NCBI GenBank assembly: GCA_001673575.1
Contig: LZME01000023.1
Coordinates: 1-64,000 of the forward strand
Direction: 5' to 3'
Origin: Mycolicibacter heraklionensis
GTDB lineage: Bacteria > Actinomycetota > Actinomycetes > Mycobacteriales > Mycobacteriaceae
DNA: 64,000 nt
In this document: positions 53,904 to 62,062 of the stretch, in pieces
How positions within the stretch are numbered: the first letter of the stretch is position 1
How the letters are laid out: each line of letters begins with the position of its first letter
Program-made: the position numbers and the translations under genes
The notes under the pieces: generated by a model
Database searches by the model: none
What the model saw: the letters and a program-made list of their open reading frames with translations, nothing else
Told to the model about the DNA's origin: nothing

Positions 53904-55724
53904 ATGCCGAAAACCGCGGACTTCATCCTCGATAGGCTGCGTCAGTGGGGGGTGCACCGGATCTTCGGCTACCCCGGTGACGGCATTCTCTCGATGGTCG
54001 GCGCCTTGGACCGGGCCGGCGGAGACCCCGAACTCATCCAGCCGCGCCACGAGGAGATGGCGGCTTTTATGGCCACCGGCCACGCCAAATTCACCGGCGA
54101 GCTCGGGTGTTGCTTGGCCACCTCGGGCGGCGGGGCGATCCACCTGCTCAACGGGCTCTACGACGCCAAGCTGGACCACCAGCCGGTGGTCGCGATCATC
54201 GGTCAGCAGAAGCGGATGTCGCTGGGCGCGGCCTTCCAGCAGGAGATCGACCCGAACTCGCTGTACAAGGACGTCTCTTCGGACTTCGTTCAAACCTGCA
54301 TGGCGCCGGTCCAAGCTCGCCACCTGGTGGACCGGGCCTGCAAGGTGGCGCTGACCAATCGGACCGTGGCGACCATCATCCTGCCCGAGGACGTCGCCGA
54401 GGAAGAGGCGGTCCCGTCACCGCCACGCCAGCATGGGGCCGTCTTCAGCAGTGTCGGGTGGACCAAACCGCGGATGATCCCGCCGCAGCACGAGCTGCGC
54501 AAAGCCGCCGAGATCCTCAACGAGGGCGAGAAAGTGGCGATCCTGGTGGGCGCGGGAGCCGCTGACGCCGCCGACGAAGTGGTCGAGGCCGCCGATCTGC
54601 TCGGCGCCGGTGTCGCCAAGACGTCGTTGGGACGCGCCGCGCTGCCCGATGAATTGCCGTATGTGACCGGGCCGATCGGACTGCTGGGCTCCACGGCCAG
54701 TGAGGCCATGATGTCGGGTGCCGACACCTTGCTCATGATCGGGACCAGCTTCCCCTACGCCGAGTGGTTGCCCAAAGAAGGGCAGGCTCGCGGGGTGGAG
54801 ATCAACCACGACGGCCGGATGATCGGGGTGCGCTACCCGGTCCAGGCCAATCTGATCGGTGACTCCAAAGACACTCTGGCCGAACTGATACCGCTGTTGA
54901 ACCGCAAGAAGGACCGGTCCTGGCGGCGCAAGATCGAAAGCGAAGTGGAGACCTGGTGGCGGGTTCTCGATGACCGGGCCCACGATAAGGCCAGCCCGCT
55001 CAATCCCGAACTGGTGGTGCACGAGCTCGCCAAGCGTCTGCCCGACAACGCCATCGTCACCACCGACGCGGGGTCGGTCGCCAACTGGTGGGCGCGGCAC
55101 CTGCGGCTGCGGCGCGGCATGGCGGCCTCACTGGCCGGGAACCTCGCGACCATGGGGCCCGGCACTCCGTATGCGATCAGCGCCAAGCTCGCTCACCCGG
55201 ACCGGCCGGTGATCGCCGTCGTCGGCGATGGCGTCTTTCAGATGAATGGGATGGCCGAGATGATCACCGTGAAGCGCTATCTGGACCGGCTGTCTGATGG
55301 ACCGCTGATCTTCTGCGTATTCAACAACCAGGACCTCAACCAGGTGACCTGGGAGCAGCGGGCCATGGGCGGCGAGCCCAAGTTCGAAGACTCGCAGATG
55401 ATCCCGGACGTGCCTTACGCCGAATTCGCCAAACTTCTCGGCTTGACCGGAATTCGATGCGACAGCCCGGATACGATCGGCCAGGCCTGGGACCAGGCGC
55501 TGTCTGCGCCCGGTCCAGTGGTGCTCGAAGTCGTGGTGGACCCCGATATTCCGCCGGTGCCACCGCATATCGAAAAGATGATCGCCAAGAACACCGCCAA
55601 AGCGATCATCAAGGACCCGGACCGCGTAAGCGTCGTCACCAAGGGTGCTAAGCAGAAGATGCACGAGTTCGCCGAGTCGGCCAAGCAGTCGGTGCGCGAC
55701 ATCCGCAGCAAGAACGGCGGGTAA
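53904..55724 (+). CDS. Thiamine pyrophosphate enzyme, pyruvate oxidase/acetolactate synthase-like
   Basis: 606 residues. Three TPP-enzyme domains: N-terminal Pyr domain with FGYPGDGILSMVGAL and the catalytic Glu in PRHEEMAAFMA; a central domain binding FAD-like or nucleotide groups (VAILVGAGAADAADEVVEAADLLG); and a C-terminal PP domain with VVGDGVFQMNGMAEMITV...NNQDLN (GDG-NN thiamine motif). Resembles PoxB-type pyruvate:quinone oxidoreductases. A charged C-terminal tail of about 30 residues could contact the membrane. Downstream of a SigF-type promoter; first of a three-gene unit. Confidence 0.9.
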   Translation: MPKTADFILDRLRQWGVHRIFGYPGDGILSMVGALDRAGGDPELIQPRHEEMAAFMATGHAKFTGELGCCLATSGGGAIHLLNGLYDAKLDHQPVVAIIGQQKRMSLGAAFQQEIDPNSLYKDVSSDFVQTCMAPVQARHLVDRACKVALTNRTVATIILPEDVAEEEAVPSPPRQHGAVFSSVGWTKPRMIPPQHELRKAAEILNEGEKVAILVGAGAADAADEVVEAADLLGAGVAKTSLGRAALPDELPYVTGPIGLLGSTASEAMMSGADTLLMIGTSFPYAEWLPKEGQARGVEINHDGRMIGVRYPVQANLIGDSKDTLAELIPLLNRKKDRSWRRKIESEVETWWRVLDDRAHDKASPLNPELVVHELAKRLPDNAIVTTDAGSVANWWARHLRLRRGMAASLAGNLATMGPGTPYAISAKLAHPDRPVIAVVGDGVFQMNGMAEMITVKRYLDRLSDGPLIFCVFNNQDLNQVTWEQRAMGGEPKFEDSQMIPDVPYAEFAKLLGLTGIRCDSPDTIGQAWDQALSAPGPVVLEVVVDPDIPPVPPHIEKMIAKNTAKAIIKDPDRVSVVTKGAKQKMHEFAESAKQSVRDIRSKNGG

Positions 55725-55730
55725 TCGCCG

Positions 55731-56426
55731 ATGACCACTTTGGGGGTGCCCGGAGCCCTGCGTCGCCGGCCGCCGCACCTAGACGGTGTCTACGTGCCGC
55801 AGGAGGATTCGCATCTTCTGATCGAGACCATGGAACGCACGGGGTTGGCCCGCGCGGCCCGGGTGCTGGACCTGTGCACCGGCAGCGGGGTGGCGGCCAT
55901 CGCTGCGGCCGAGCTGGGTGCACAGAGTGTCACTGCGTTCGACATCTGCCCGCGAGCGGTTCGGTGTGCCCGGGATAACGCGCGCGCCGCCGGTGTCGAC
56001 GTAGTGATTCGCCAGGGGCCGTGGGGTGGTGCATTGCGCTGTGCCCCATTTGATCTCGTGGTAGCCAACCCGCCCTATGTGCCCTCGCCGAGTGGCGGTG
56101 GGCCCATTCCGTCGGCGGGCGGTCCGGAATGGTCGTGGAACGGCGGCGTCGACGGGCGAATCGTGCTGGATCCGCTCTGCCGGTCGGCAGCGGAGCTGTT
56201 GCGCAGCGGCGGTTCCCTGCTGCTGGTGCAGTCCGCCCTGGCTGACGTCGCGCACTCATTGCACAGCCTGCGGGAATCGGGCCTGTCGGCCGAGATCGCC
56301 GCTGTCCGGAGTATTCCGTTCGGACCGGTGCTCTCGGCGCGCGCCGGCTGGCTGGAATCCACCGGCCGGGTATCGCACGGCTGTCGTGTGGAGCAACTAG
56401 TGGTGATCCGGGCGGATAAGCCGTGA
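55731..56426 (+). CDS. SAM-dependent methyltransferase (HemK/PrmC-like)
   Basis: 231 residues. Class I methyltransferase: VYVPQEDSHLLIETM, SAM motif VLDLCTGSGVAAIAAAELG, the acidic residue in VTAFDICPRAV, and the catalytic NPPYVPSP typical of N6-adenine or N5-glutamine methyltransferases. The target is unknown. ATG 55731 lies 6 bases after the TPP gene; its end overlaps the CDGSH gene. Confidence 0.87.
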   Translation: MTTLGVPGALRRRPPHLDGVYVPQEDSHLLIETMERTGLARAARVLDLCTGSGVAAIAAAELGAQSVTAFDICPRAVRCARDNARAAGVDVVIRQGPWGGALRCAPFDLVVANPPYVPSPSGGGPIPSAGGPEWSWNGGVDGRIVLDPLCRSAAELLRSGGSLLLVQSALADVAHSLHSLRESGLSAEIAAVRSIPFGPVLSARAGWLESTGRVSHGCRVEQLVVIRADKP

Positions 56427-56650
56427 CGACTCCGGACAAGAGAGTGGTTCAGCCGGTTCGTAACGGCCCGGTCCTGGTCGCCGGTCCGGTGCGCATCGAG
56501 ACCCCCGAGGGGGTCACCGAATCCGATCGCTTCATGGTGGCCATCTGCACCTGTGGGCGCAGTCGCAACTATCCGCTGTGCGACACCAGCCATCGGCGTC
56601 GGAGAGCGTCAGACCGTCGAACCGATGCGGACGTCGTCAAAGCCGAGTAG
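56423..56650 (+). CDS. CDGSH-type iron-sulfur protein
   Basis: 75 residues. The motif CTCGRSRNYPLCDTSH supplies the three Cys and one His that bind a [2Fe-2S] cluster; the Gly of CDGSH is Thr here. A small redox or Fe-S carrier. GTG 56423 overlaps the methyltransferase stop by 4 bases. In related mycobacterial clusters such genes accompany stress oxidoreductases (recall, not checked). Confidence 0.88.
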   Translation: MTTPDKRVVQPVRNGPVLVAGPVRIETPEGVTESDRFMVAICTCGRSRNYPLCDTSHRRRRASDRRTDADVVKAE

Positions 56651-56665
56651 CTGTCGGCGGTTGCC

Positions 56666-56878
56666 TTATCGGTCGGCGTCGTAGTCGTCGTCGGGGAGTG
56701 GAGCGCTGATGGCCTGATCGATCAGGTCGGCCGGGTTGGCTTCGGTGTCGTCGGCGTTTTGCAGGACGGTCGGATCCAGTCCCTCGTCGTCGCTCTCGTC
56801 GGCGGGGATCCGCTGCTCGGCGAGATCTGCCTCCGGAACGTCTTCGGTCGCCGGTAGCCGTTCAGGGTTGGTCATCAT
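56666..56878 (-). CDS. Small acidic protein, unknown
   Basis: 70 residues, strongly acidic: ATEDVPEADLAEQRIPADES, ending ISAPLPDDDYDADR. No domain recognised. The start (ATG 56878 or 56875) overlaps the stop of the MerR-type gene, so the two are translated together. Confidence 0.7.
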   Translation of the reverse strand: MMTNPERLPATEDVPEADLAEQRIPADESDDEGLDPTVLQNADDTEANPADLIDQAISAPLPDDDYDADR

Positions 56879-57261
56879 GACCCCTTTCGTTTCCGCGTTC
56901 GGGGCGGGTCGGCGCGTTGGGCGGCAAGCAGTGCATAGTCCGTTTTCAGTTGGGAGTTGTCCGATCGCAGCCGGCTGTTGTCGGATTCCAGTCTGCTGTT
57001 ATCGGACTCCAATCGGGCGTTGCGCGCCTCCAGGCCGAGGATGGTCCCGATACCTGCCACGTTGATGCCGATACTTACCAGCTCCGTGATCCGCCGAAGC
57101 CGCGCAAGGTCGTCATCGCTGTAGCGACGCGTCCCGCCCGCGGTGCGCGCCGGGGTGAGCAGGCCGCGGCTCTCGTAGAGCCGCAAGGTCTGCGGTCCGA
57201 TACCCGACAACTCGGCCGCCACCGAGATGCCGTATACCCCAAGCCCGGATCGGGCATTCAT
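56875..57261 (-). CDS. MerR/HspR-family regulator with heptad coiled coil
   Basis: 128 residues. Winged helix-turn-helix: GVYGISVAAELSGIGPQTLRLYESRGLLTPARTAGGTRRYSDDDLARLRRI in outline, as in HspR. Then a coiled coil built of near-identical seven-residue units (RLESDNS, RLESDNS, RLRSDNS, QLKTDYA), encoded by 21-base tandem repeats at about 56945-57015. Basic tail RTRKRKGS. Divergent from the Hsp20 gene, with palindromes between them, so it probably represses it. ATG 57261; GTG 57273 is in frame. Confidence 0.87.
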   Translation of the reverse strand: MNARSGLGVYGISVAAELSGIGPQTLRLYESRGLLTPARTAGGTRRYSDDDLARLRRITELVSIGINVAGIGTILGLEARNARLESDNSRLESDNSRLRSDNSQLKTDYALLAAQRADPPRTRKRKGS

Positions 57262-57317
57262 CTCGTCGACCACTGTGCATCCGCTTCCACTCGTCGAAAA
57301 ATCTCTCGTGCACCCTC

Positions 57318-57386
57318 TTGCAGGAACCTACCACCGGTGCTATATAAAAATCTATGTCGGTAGACATAGATGATCTGCCGCAGATC
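57318..57386 (+). promoter_or_regulatory. Hsp20 promoter with two operator palindromes
   Basis: TTGCAG (57318-57323), a 17-base spacer, TATATA (57341-57346). Over the expected start site lies ATCTATGTC-GGTA-GACATAGAT (57350-57371, perfect 9-bp arms), and just downstream GATCTGC-C-GCAGATC (57372-57386, 7-bp arms). Likely binding sites of the divergent MerR/HspR-type protein. Confidence 0.7.
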
Positions 57387-57401
57387 TAGGAGGTGGAGAT
57401 G

Positions 57402-57821
57402 ATGTTGATGCGTACCGACCCGTTCCGTGATCTCGACCGCTGGACCCAGCAGGTACTGGGCACCGCGGCGCGGCCGGCGGTCATGCCGATGGATGCCTGG
57501 CGTGACGGCGACCAGTTCATCGTCGAGTTCGACCTGCCCGGCGTGGCAGAGGATTCCCTGGATCTCGATGTCGAACGCAATGTGCTGACGGTGCATGCCG
57601 AACGTCCTGGGCTGGATCAAAGTCGCGAGATGGTGTCCGCCGAACGGCCCCGCGGTGTGTTCAGCCGCCAGCTGTTCCTCGGTGACAATCTGGACGCCGG
57701 CCAGATCCAGGCCAGTTATCAAGACGGGGTGCTGAGGCTGGTAATTCCGGTCGCCGAGAAGGCGAAGCCCCGGCGGATCAAGATCGCCAGCAGCCACGGC
57801 GAACGGGCCATTGACGCCTGA
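57402..57821 (+). CDS. Hsp20/alpha-crystallin small heat-shock protein (Hsp18-like)
   Basis: 139 residues. [14 protein letters not shown] start, as in mycobacterial 18-kDa antigens. Alpha-crystallin domain with [45 protein letters not shown] and [16 protein letters not shown] (the IPV-like motif). ATP-independent holdase chaperone. ATG 57402 has AGGAGG 8 bases upstream; ATG 57399 is in frame. Regulated from the palindromic region shared with the MerR/HspR-type gene. Confidence 0.93.
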   Translation: MLMRTDPFRDLDRWTQQVLGTAARPAVMPMDAWRDGDQFIVEFDLPGVAEDSLDLDVERNVLTVHAERPGLDQSREMVSAERPRGVFSRQLFLGDNLDAGQIQASYQDGVLRLVIPVAEKAKPRRIKIASSHGERAIDA

Positions 57822-57871
57822 TTGCGAGAGGCCGGGCGGCGGCCTGCTAACCGGTGAAGGAGGTGTGCGCG

Positions 57872-58144
57872 ATGACCACCGACACTTTGACCGCGGAGGT
57901 GCTCGACGAGGCGGAGAGCGTTGTGCGCGCCGAATGGCTGCGCCTGTTGACCGCCGCAGTGCCTGGACACTGGACCGCGGTATCCACCGACATGCCCGTC
58001 GCCCGGCCTCGTCCCTCGAAGCTCGTCTGGTGCGGCCTCCCTAGTGGGCGGCGAGACGTGGCGCTGCCGTCTGGCCGCCGACAGCGGTCGGCCACGCGGC
58101 GGCGTACCAGGAGGGTGTGGCCGACGCAGCGGTCCCCTCCGTGA
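57872..58144 (+). CDS. Hypothetical protein, possibly frameshifted
   Basis: 90 residues. AAGGAGG lies 6-8 bases before ATG 57872, one of the best ribosome sites here. Residues 1-45 look like normal protein (TDTLTAEVLDEAESVVRAEWLRLL). The rest is Arg/Pro-rich (RRQRSATRRRTRRVW), as expected after a frameshift into a shadow frame. It is a real translated gene at its start, with a doubtful end. Not recognised. Confidence 0.55.
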   Translation: MTTDTLTAEVLDEAESVVRAEWLRLLTAAVPGHWTAVSTDMPVARPRPSKLVWCGLPSGRRDVALPSGRRQRSATRRRTRRVWPTQRSPP

Positions 58145-58297
58145 CGCCGCCGGGCGGTGAGTCGTGTGTCGCTCGCAGCTATTCGACCATTGTGAGCGCA
58201 ATCGACGCAGACCGGGGACTGCGTGCGCATCGCCACCGATGTGGCAGCGAAATGTGCTGAGCCGCGTGCGACATCACCGTATGGGTTGACGGGGTCA

Positions 58298-58326
58298 CGC
58301 TGCCGCCAGTGCTCTCAGTGGCAGCG
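58298..58326 (-). terminator. Hairpin after the MEDS-STAS gene
   Basis: CGCTGCC (58298-58304) pairs with GGCAGCG (58320-58326), 37 bases past the stop of the minus-strand MEDS-STAS gene. The stretch 58145-58362 holds no other gene. Confidence 0.4.
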
Positions 58327-58362
58327 GGCCCCGCCGGCCTGACCGAAGCCGAACCGCAGCCG

Positions 58363-59190
58363 TCACACCGTCGTCTCGAGGCGGACGTTGGCGAAGCCCA
58401 GTAAATTGACCAGCCGGTGCACGACTGCGCGATCGCTGCGCAGCAGGGCCGTTCGGCCGTGGGCGGCGCAGTAGCGGTCGAGCAGGCAGAGTTGGCGGTG
58501 ACCGACGAATTCCAGTTCCCGCGCGTCGATCTCGAGGGTGTCGTGCGACAACAGCGGCAGGACCCGCTGCAGGGTGGTCAGGAACAGCGGCTCGCTGGCG
58601 GCGTCGAGCGTGCCGGCCAGGGCGATGGCATTGCGCCCGGCGGGCTGGGCATACAGCTGAAACGGCACCGAACTGGGTCCGGCCGCCGGGTGCAGGCACA
58701 ACAACCCGGCCACGGCGTCGCCGAGTTCGGCCACGTTGTAGCCGCACATCACCGCGACCGGCAGGGTGGAGATTCGCCGGTCACCAAGGAATTCCAGAGC
58801 CGCCTGCGCGTCGCGTTGTGCGGGTGTGCGCACCACCGGCGTGACATCGATGACGATTCGTAGTCCGCTGTAGCCGTCGGCGACCGCAGCGACCGCAGCC
58901 GCCGCATAGCGCTCGGTCATACGCTCGGCGTCGACGACATCACCCCGGAACAGGAAGTGCTCCGACACGGTCTTGACGTGTACCTCGCGGGCGTCCTTTC
59001 CGAGGCCGGCCGCGGCCAAGGCTGCCCGCATCGTGGCGGGATCGTCCGCGCCGACATAGCCGACGCGTTGGTCGAGGTTCAATCCATCCGCGACGTACTC
59101 CGCCGCACGGAGCAGGAACTCCCCGGGATCTTGGTATTCCCAACCGACGTGGCCGAATTCGCCGGACCGATCTGCTCGATACGCCCTCAT
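58363..59190 (-). CDS. MEDS-STAS sensor / anti-anti-sigma protein
   Basis: 275 residues. N-terminal MEDS (DcmR-type sensory) domain: EFLLRAAEYVADGLNLDQRVGYVG, VDAERMTERYAAAAVAAVADGYSGLRIVIDVTP. C-terminal STAS-like half: GRNAIALAGTLDAASEPLFLTTLQRVL, LEIDARELEFVGHRQLCLLDRY. The phosphoacceptor region lacks an obvious Ser/Thr at the usual place (VGHRQL), so it may act unphosphorylated. ATG 59190 overlaps the stop of the MEDS-HATPase gene (TGATG): a co-translated pair. Confidence 0.8.
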   Translation of the reverse strand: MRAYRADRSGEFGHVGWEYQDPGEFLLRAAEYVADGLNLDQRVGYVGADDPATMRAALAAAGLGKDAREVHVKTVSEHFLFRGDVVDAERMTERYAAAAVAAVADGYSGLRIVIDVTPVVRTPAQRDAQAALEFLGDRRISTLPVAVMCGYNVAELGDAVAGLLCLHPAAGPSSVPFQLYAQPAGRNAIALAGTLDAASEPLFLTTLQRVLPLLSHDTLEIDARELEFVGHRQLCLLDRYCAAHGRTALLRSDRAVVHRLVNLLGFANVRLETTV

Positions 59191-60164
59191 CACGCCGACT
59201 TCCTCATCCGCAGATGCGCCTGCACCGTGGTTCCGCTCGCCGCGGTGTGGATGCGTACCAGGTCCGCTGTCGCGTTGACCACGAACAGTCCGCATCCGTG
59301 GTCGTAGTCGCTGATAAGGGGCCGCCGCCCGGCCAGCCGATCGGTCAGGAGGCCGGAATCGCGTACCTGACAGATCAATTGGTCGCTCTCCGCCCACAGC
59401 AGCAAAGTGCACGGGCCCCGGCCATGCTGCAGGCTGTTGGATGCCAGCTCGTTGACGATCAACTGCAGATCCGCGACCTCGGCGGCAGCGAAACCGAACC
59501 ACCGGGCGTACTTGGCGGAGAACTGGCGCGCCCCGGCCAGATCGGACAGTCGGTGCAAGGTGTAGTTTGCGGCGGTAGCACTGCCCGGCAGTGGTTCGTT
59601 GTAGCGCTCCCACGCGGCGTCGGGAGCGAAGCCGGAGCTGGGTTGCTCCGGGTGGCCGGAATGCCCGAGGCTCGGGTGGGTGATCTCGGCATCGACGAGA
59701 ATGTCGGAGTCCAGATGCGTTGCATCGTAAGGACAAAGCATGGTGAGATCTCGTCCGGTGAACGCCTCGTTGACCAGAGCCTCATGCTGCACGCAGGCCG
59801 GATATTCCAGCTTTGACCGGCCGCTCCAGACCGGCTCGGCCACCATCCGTACCGGACCCGACGGGTGTCGGGCCGCGAAAGCCCCCAGTACACCGCCCAG
59901 AATATGAGTCGGGTTGCGTCCGACCTGGCTCATATCGGACAGGCTCGCCGTCTTGGCTGCGCCCGCAGGAAGGGCATTGCGGAGCAGCGAGAGGTTTGGT
60001 TCTGGCACCGCCACCAAGATCGGAAATTCGGCGGCCACCGCGTCGGCGATATACGGCACCAGGTAATCGAGATATTCCTGCGGTGAGCGGTAGAACAGCG
60101 CGATATGACTGAAGGAGCCGCGATCAGCGCCGGCGGCGACAGTCATCGAGAGTGCCCCTGTCAT
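59190..60164 (-). CDS. MEDS-HATPase sensor / anti-sigma kinase
   Basis: 324 residues. MEDS domain (SHIALFYRSPQEYLDYLVPYIADAVAAEFPILVAVPEPNLSLLRNAL in outline; RMVAEPVWSGRSKLEYPACVQHEALVNEAF; LCPYDATHL). RsbW-like HATPase at the C-terminus (EVADLQLIVNELASNSLQHG, the N-box Asn; DYDHGCGLFVVNATADLVRI, the G-box). Likely phosphorylates a STAS partner, probably the co-translated MEDS-STAS protein, or binds a sigma factor. ATG 60164; ATG 60146 is in frame. Confidence 0.83.
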   Translation of the reverse strand: MTGALSMTVAAGADRGSFSHIALFYRSPQEYLDYLVPYIADAVAAEFPILVAVPEPNLSLLRNALPAGAAKTASLSDMSQVGRNPTHILGGVLGAFAARHPSGPVRMVAEPVWSGRSKLEYPACVQHEALVNEAFTGRDLTMLCPYDATHLDSDILVDAEITHPSLGHSGHPEQPSSGFAPDAAWERYNEPLPGSATAANYTLHRLSDLAGARQFSAKYARWFGFAAAEVADLQLIVNELASNSLQHGRGPCTLLLWAESDQLICQVRDSGLLTDRLAGRRPLISDYDHGCGLFVVNATADLVRIHTAASGTTVQAHLRMRKSA

Positions 60165-60247
60165 CCAACGCGAATCGGCCGCACAGCTACGCCAACCCCA
60201 ACTGTGCGAGGCACGATCCGACTGTTTGCGCTATCCCGCGGTTGGCA

Positions 60248-60403
60248 TCAGTACCAGTAACGCCGACCCGCGACCGGACGACCGACCGCGCCCAGAATCC
60301 ACAGGGCAGCACCGACGACCAGCAGAATGACGCCGATCGTCCAGAGGATATTGATCTTGAAAATGAGCGCCAGAATAAGCAGGACCACTCCGAGGGCAAT
60401 CAT
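60248..60403 (-). CDS. DUF6131-type small hydrophobic protein (2)
   Basis: 51 residues: two helices (ALGVVLLILALIFKINILW; IGVILLVVGAALWILGAVG) and the tail GRRYWY, matching the protein at 45340-45495. ATG 60403 lies 13 bases past the stop of the upstream small membrane protein at 60417-60650, with AAAGGA upstream. Function unknown. Confidence 0.87.
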   Translation of the reverse strand: MIALGVVLLILALIFKINILWTIGVILLVVGAALWILGAVGRPVAGRRYWY

Positions 60404-60416
60404 CACCAGTCCTTTC

Positions 60417-60650
60417 TCAGACAATCAAACCGACCGCACCCAACGAAGAGGGTTGCGGTAAATGACAATCGGACACAACCGGGTTGAACCCGAGGTAGTT
60501 CAACGGACCCGCCAATGTTGTGACAGCGATGGTTCCGGCAGTTGCACAGCTCGTTTGGCTGCCGTGAAAATAGTCGCGCTGCCATGCCGCAAAGACGCCG
60601 ATCAGCAGCCAGATCAGCACAATAGTCCCGGCCAATCCACCGAATCGCAT
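60417..60650 (-). CDS. Small membrane protein with exoplasmic Cys pair
   Basis: 77 residues. One membrane helix (LAGTIVLIWLLIGVFAAWQ), then an exported part with QTSCATAGTIAVTTLAGPLNYLG and DCHLPQPS; the two Cys may pair. I recall similar one-helix proteins in other mycobacteria, without a function. ATG 60650 has GGAGGA just upstream; ATG 60665 is in frame. A weak SigF-type promoter precedes it; DUF6131 follows. Confidence 0.72.
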   Translation of the reverse strand: MRFGGLAGTIVLIWLLIGVFAAWQRDYFHGSQTSCATAGTIAVTTLAGPLNYLGFNPVVSDCHLPQPSSLGAVGLIV

Positions 60651-60667
60651 CCGTCCTCCATTCATCT

Positions 60668-60694
60668 GTACCCCGATCAGTTCCCCATTCGAAC
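60668..60694 (-). promoter_or_regulatory. SigF-type promoter candidate (small membrane protein, DUF6131)
   Basis: Minus strand: GTTC (60694-60691), 17 bases, GGGTAC (60673-60668); one -35 mismatch. Confidence 0.45.
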
Positions 60695-60733
60695 GCGCTC
60701 GAAACCTGGCAATCCTCACGGGAGCCGGGCGAT

Positions 60734-60759
60734 GTTTGGCCGCCGCGGCGCCGGGGTAC
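60734..60759 (+). promoter_or_regulatory. SigF-type promoter (GMC dehydrogenase operon)
   Basis: GTTT (60734-60737), 16 bases, GGGTAC (60754-60759), 45 bases before ATG 60805. Exact match. Confidence 0.78.
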
Positions 60760-60804
60760 TGCGGGGATTCGGTGGAACATCGGCGAACGAACGGGGGTGC
60801 GCAG

Positions 60805-61302
60805 ATGACGTTGCTGGAGACAGCCGAATCCGGTGTGCGGGTGGGCAGTCACGCGGAGTGGATCGGTGAAGCCGGTGACATTGTCGACCGGATGCTCCGC
60901 AACGTCGCTCACGGCCGCTTCGAAAGATCATTGTCGGCGCTGACGGCGTTCGCGGCGATTGTCACGACCGCCGAGATCTATCTCGAGCATTACAAGGCCG
61001 GCTTCGGCAACAAGTGGATGTGGAGCCCGGTCCTGGTCACGCCGCCGGTGGTGGTCGCCGGGATCGCAGGGGTGTTCTCCCGCCGCTGGGCCAAGCGCTG
61101 GCTGCCGTTGACCGCAGGGGTGTACGCCGCTAACGGCCTGCTGGGGGAGTACCTGCACGCTCGCGGGGTCGCTCGCAAGCCCGGCGGCTGGAAGATGGCG
61201 TCCTACAACGTTCCGATGGGGCCGCCGATCGCAGCGCCCGGTCTGATGGCAATGGTCGGCGGGATGGGCTTGCTGGCTGCGGTGCTGCGCCGCGAACGCT
61301 GA
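60805..61302 (+). CDS. Membrane protein of the GMC dehydrogenase operon
   Basis: 165 residues. About four hydrophobic segments: SALTAFAAIVTTAEIYLEHY, VLVTPPVVVAGIAGVFS, WLPLTAGVYAANGLLGEYLHARG, PGLMAMVGGMGLLAAVLR. Several His residues, but no clear cytochrome motif. It may anchor the dehydrogenase that follows. ATG 60805 is the first plausible start after the promoter. Not recognised as a family. Confidence 0.75.
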   Translation: MTLLETAESGVRVGSHAEWIGEAGDIVDRMLRNVAHGRFERSLSALTAFAAIVTTAEIYLEHYKAGFGNKWMWSPVLVTPPVVVAGIAGVFSRRWAKRWLPLTAGVYAANGLLGEYLHARGVARKPGGWKMASYNVPMGPPIAAPGLMAMVGGMGLLAAVLRRER

Positions 61303-61315
61303 GGGGCCGGCAGCC

Positions 61316-62062
61316 ATGGCCGACACCTCCCGTCCCGACCACCTGCCGAACCTACGTGCCGATCGTCAACCACCGCATCCGTCCTGGCTGCCCCGGCAAC
61401 GCCGCGGCGTCACACCGCAGATGATCGGGCGCTATCCGGACTTCGATGTACTCGCTTCCAAGGACCGCTGGGACGAGGCCACCAGACAGGTGGTGCTGGC
61501 CCGGCTGGAACCGCCGGGGCCGCTACGGTTCTTCACCCCTGCCGAGGAACCCACCCTGCGGTCGTTCTGCGACATCGTGCTGGCACAAGACGCCGAACCG
61601 CGGGTTCCGGTCGCCGAATTCGTCGACGCCAAACTGGCCGACGGCCAGCTCGACGGCTACCAGTACGCCGACATGCCCGACGACCGGGACACCTGGCGTC
61701 TGGTGTTGCGCGGCTTGGACGAGGCCGCCGGACAGCGATACGGCAAGGCGTCGTTCGCCCAGGCCGAGATTCCCACCCAACTGGCTCTGGTCGATCAGTT
61801 CTCCCGCGGCCGATTGCAGGGCGGCTCCTGGTCGCAGCTGAACGCGACCCGAGCGTGGTCGGTGTGTATGCGGATGACCCTGTCGGCGTTCTACTCCCAT
61901 CCCTGGGCGTGGAACGAGATCGGCTTCGGCGGCCCGGCCTACCCGCGCGGTTTCATGCGATTGGGCGGTCCGAGCGGTCCGGCGGCGGTGCGTGAGCCGT
62001 TCGAAACCCGCGGTGCCATCGACAAAGACCCGGTTGAACTGGTGCAAGAAGAGGATTCGTAG
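61316..62062 (+). CDS. Gluconate 2-dehydrogenase subunit 3-like protein
   Basis: 248 residues. FDVLASKDRWDEATRQVVLARLEPPGPLRFFTPAEEPTLRSFCDIVLAQD in outline, and WSVCMRMTLSAFYSHPWAWNEIGFGGPAYPRGF, matching subunit-3-type proteins that accompany GMC dehydrogenases. No Tat signal is seen, unlike periplasmic gluconate dehydrogenase. Its stop overlaps the GMC start by one base. Confidence 0.82.
   Translation: MADTSRPDHLPNLRADRQPPHPSWLPRQRRGVTPQMIGRYPDFDVLASKDRWDEATRQVVLARLEPPGPLRFFTPAEEPTLRSFCDIVLAQDAEPRVPVAEFVDAKLADGQLDGYQYADMPDDRDTWRLVLRGLDEAAGQRYGKASFAQAEIPTQLALVDQFSRGRLQGGSWSQLNATRAWSVCMRMTLSAFYSHPWAWNEIGFGGPAYPRGFMRLGGPSGPAAVREPFETRGAIDKDPVELVQEEDS

Noticed and set aside
55718..55725. GGGTAA just before the methyltransferase gene
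   Set aside because: It is the end of the TPP-enzyme gene, with no GTTT at the proper distance; the gene is better explained by read-through in an operon.
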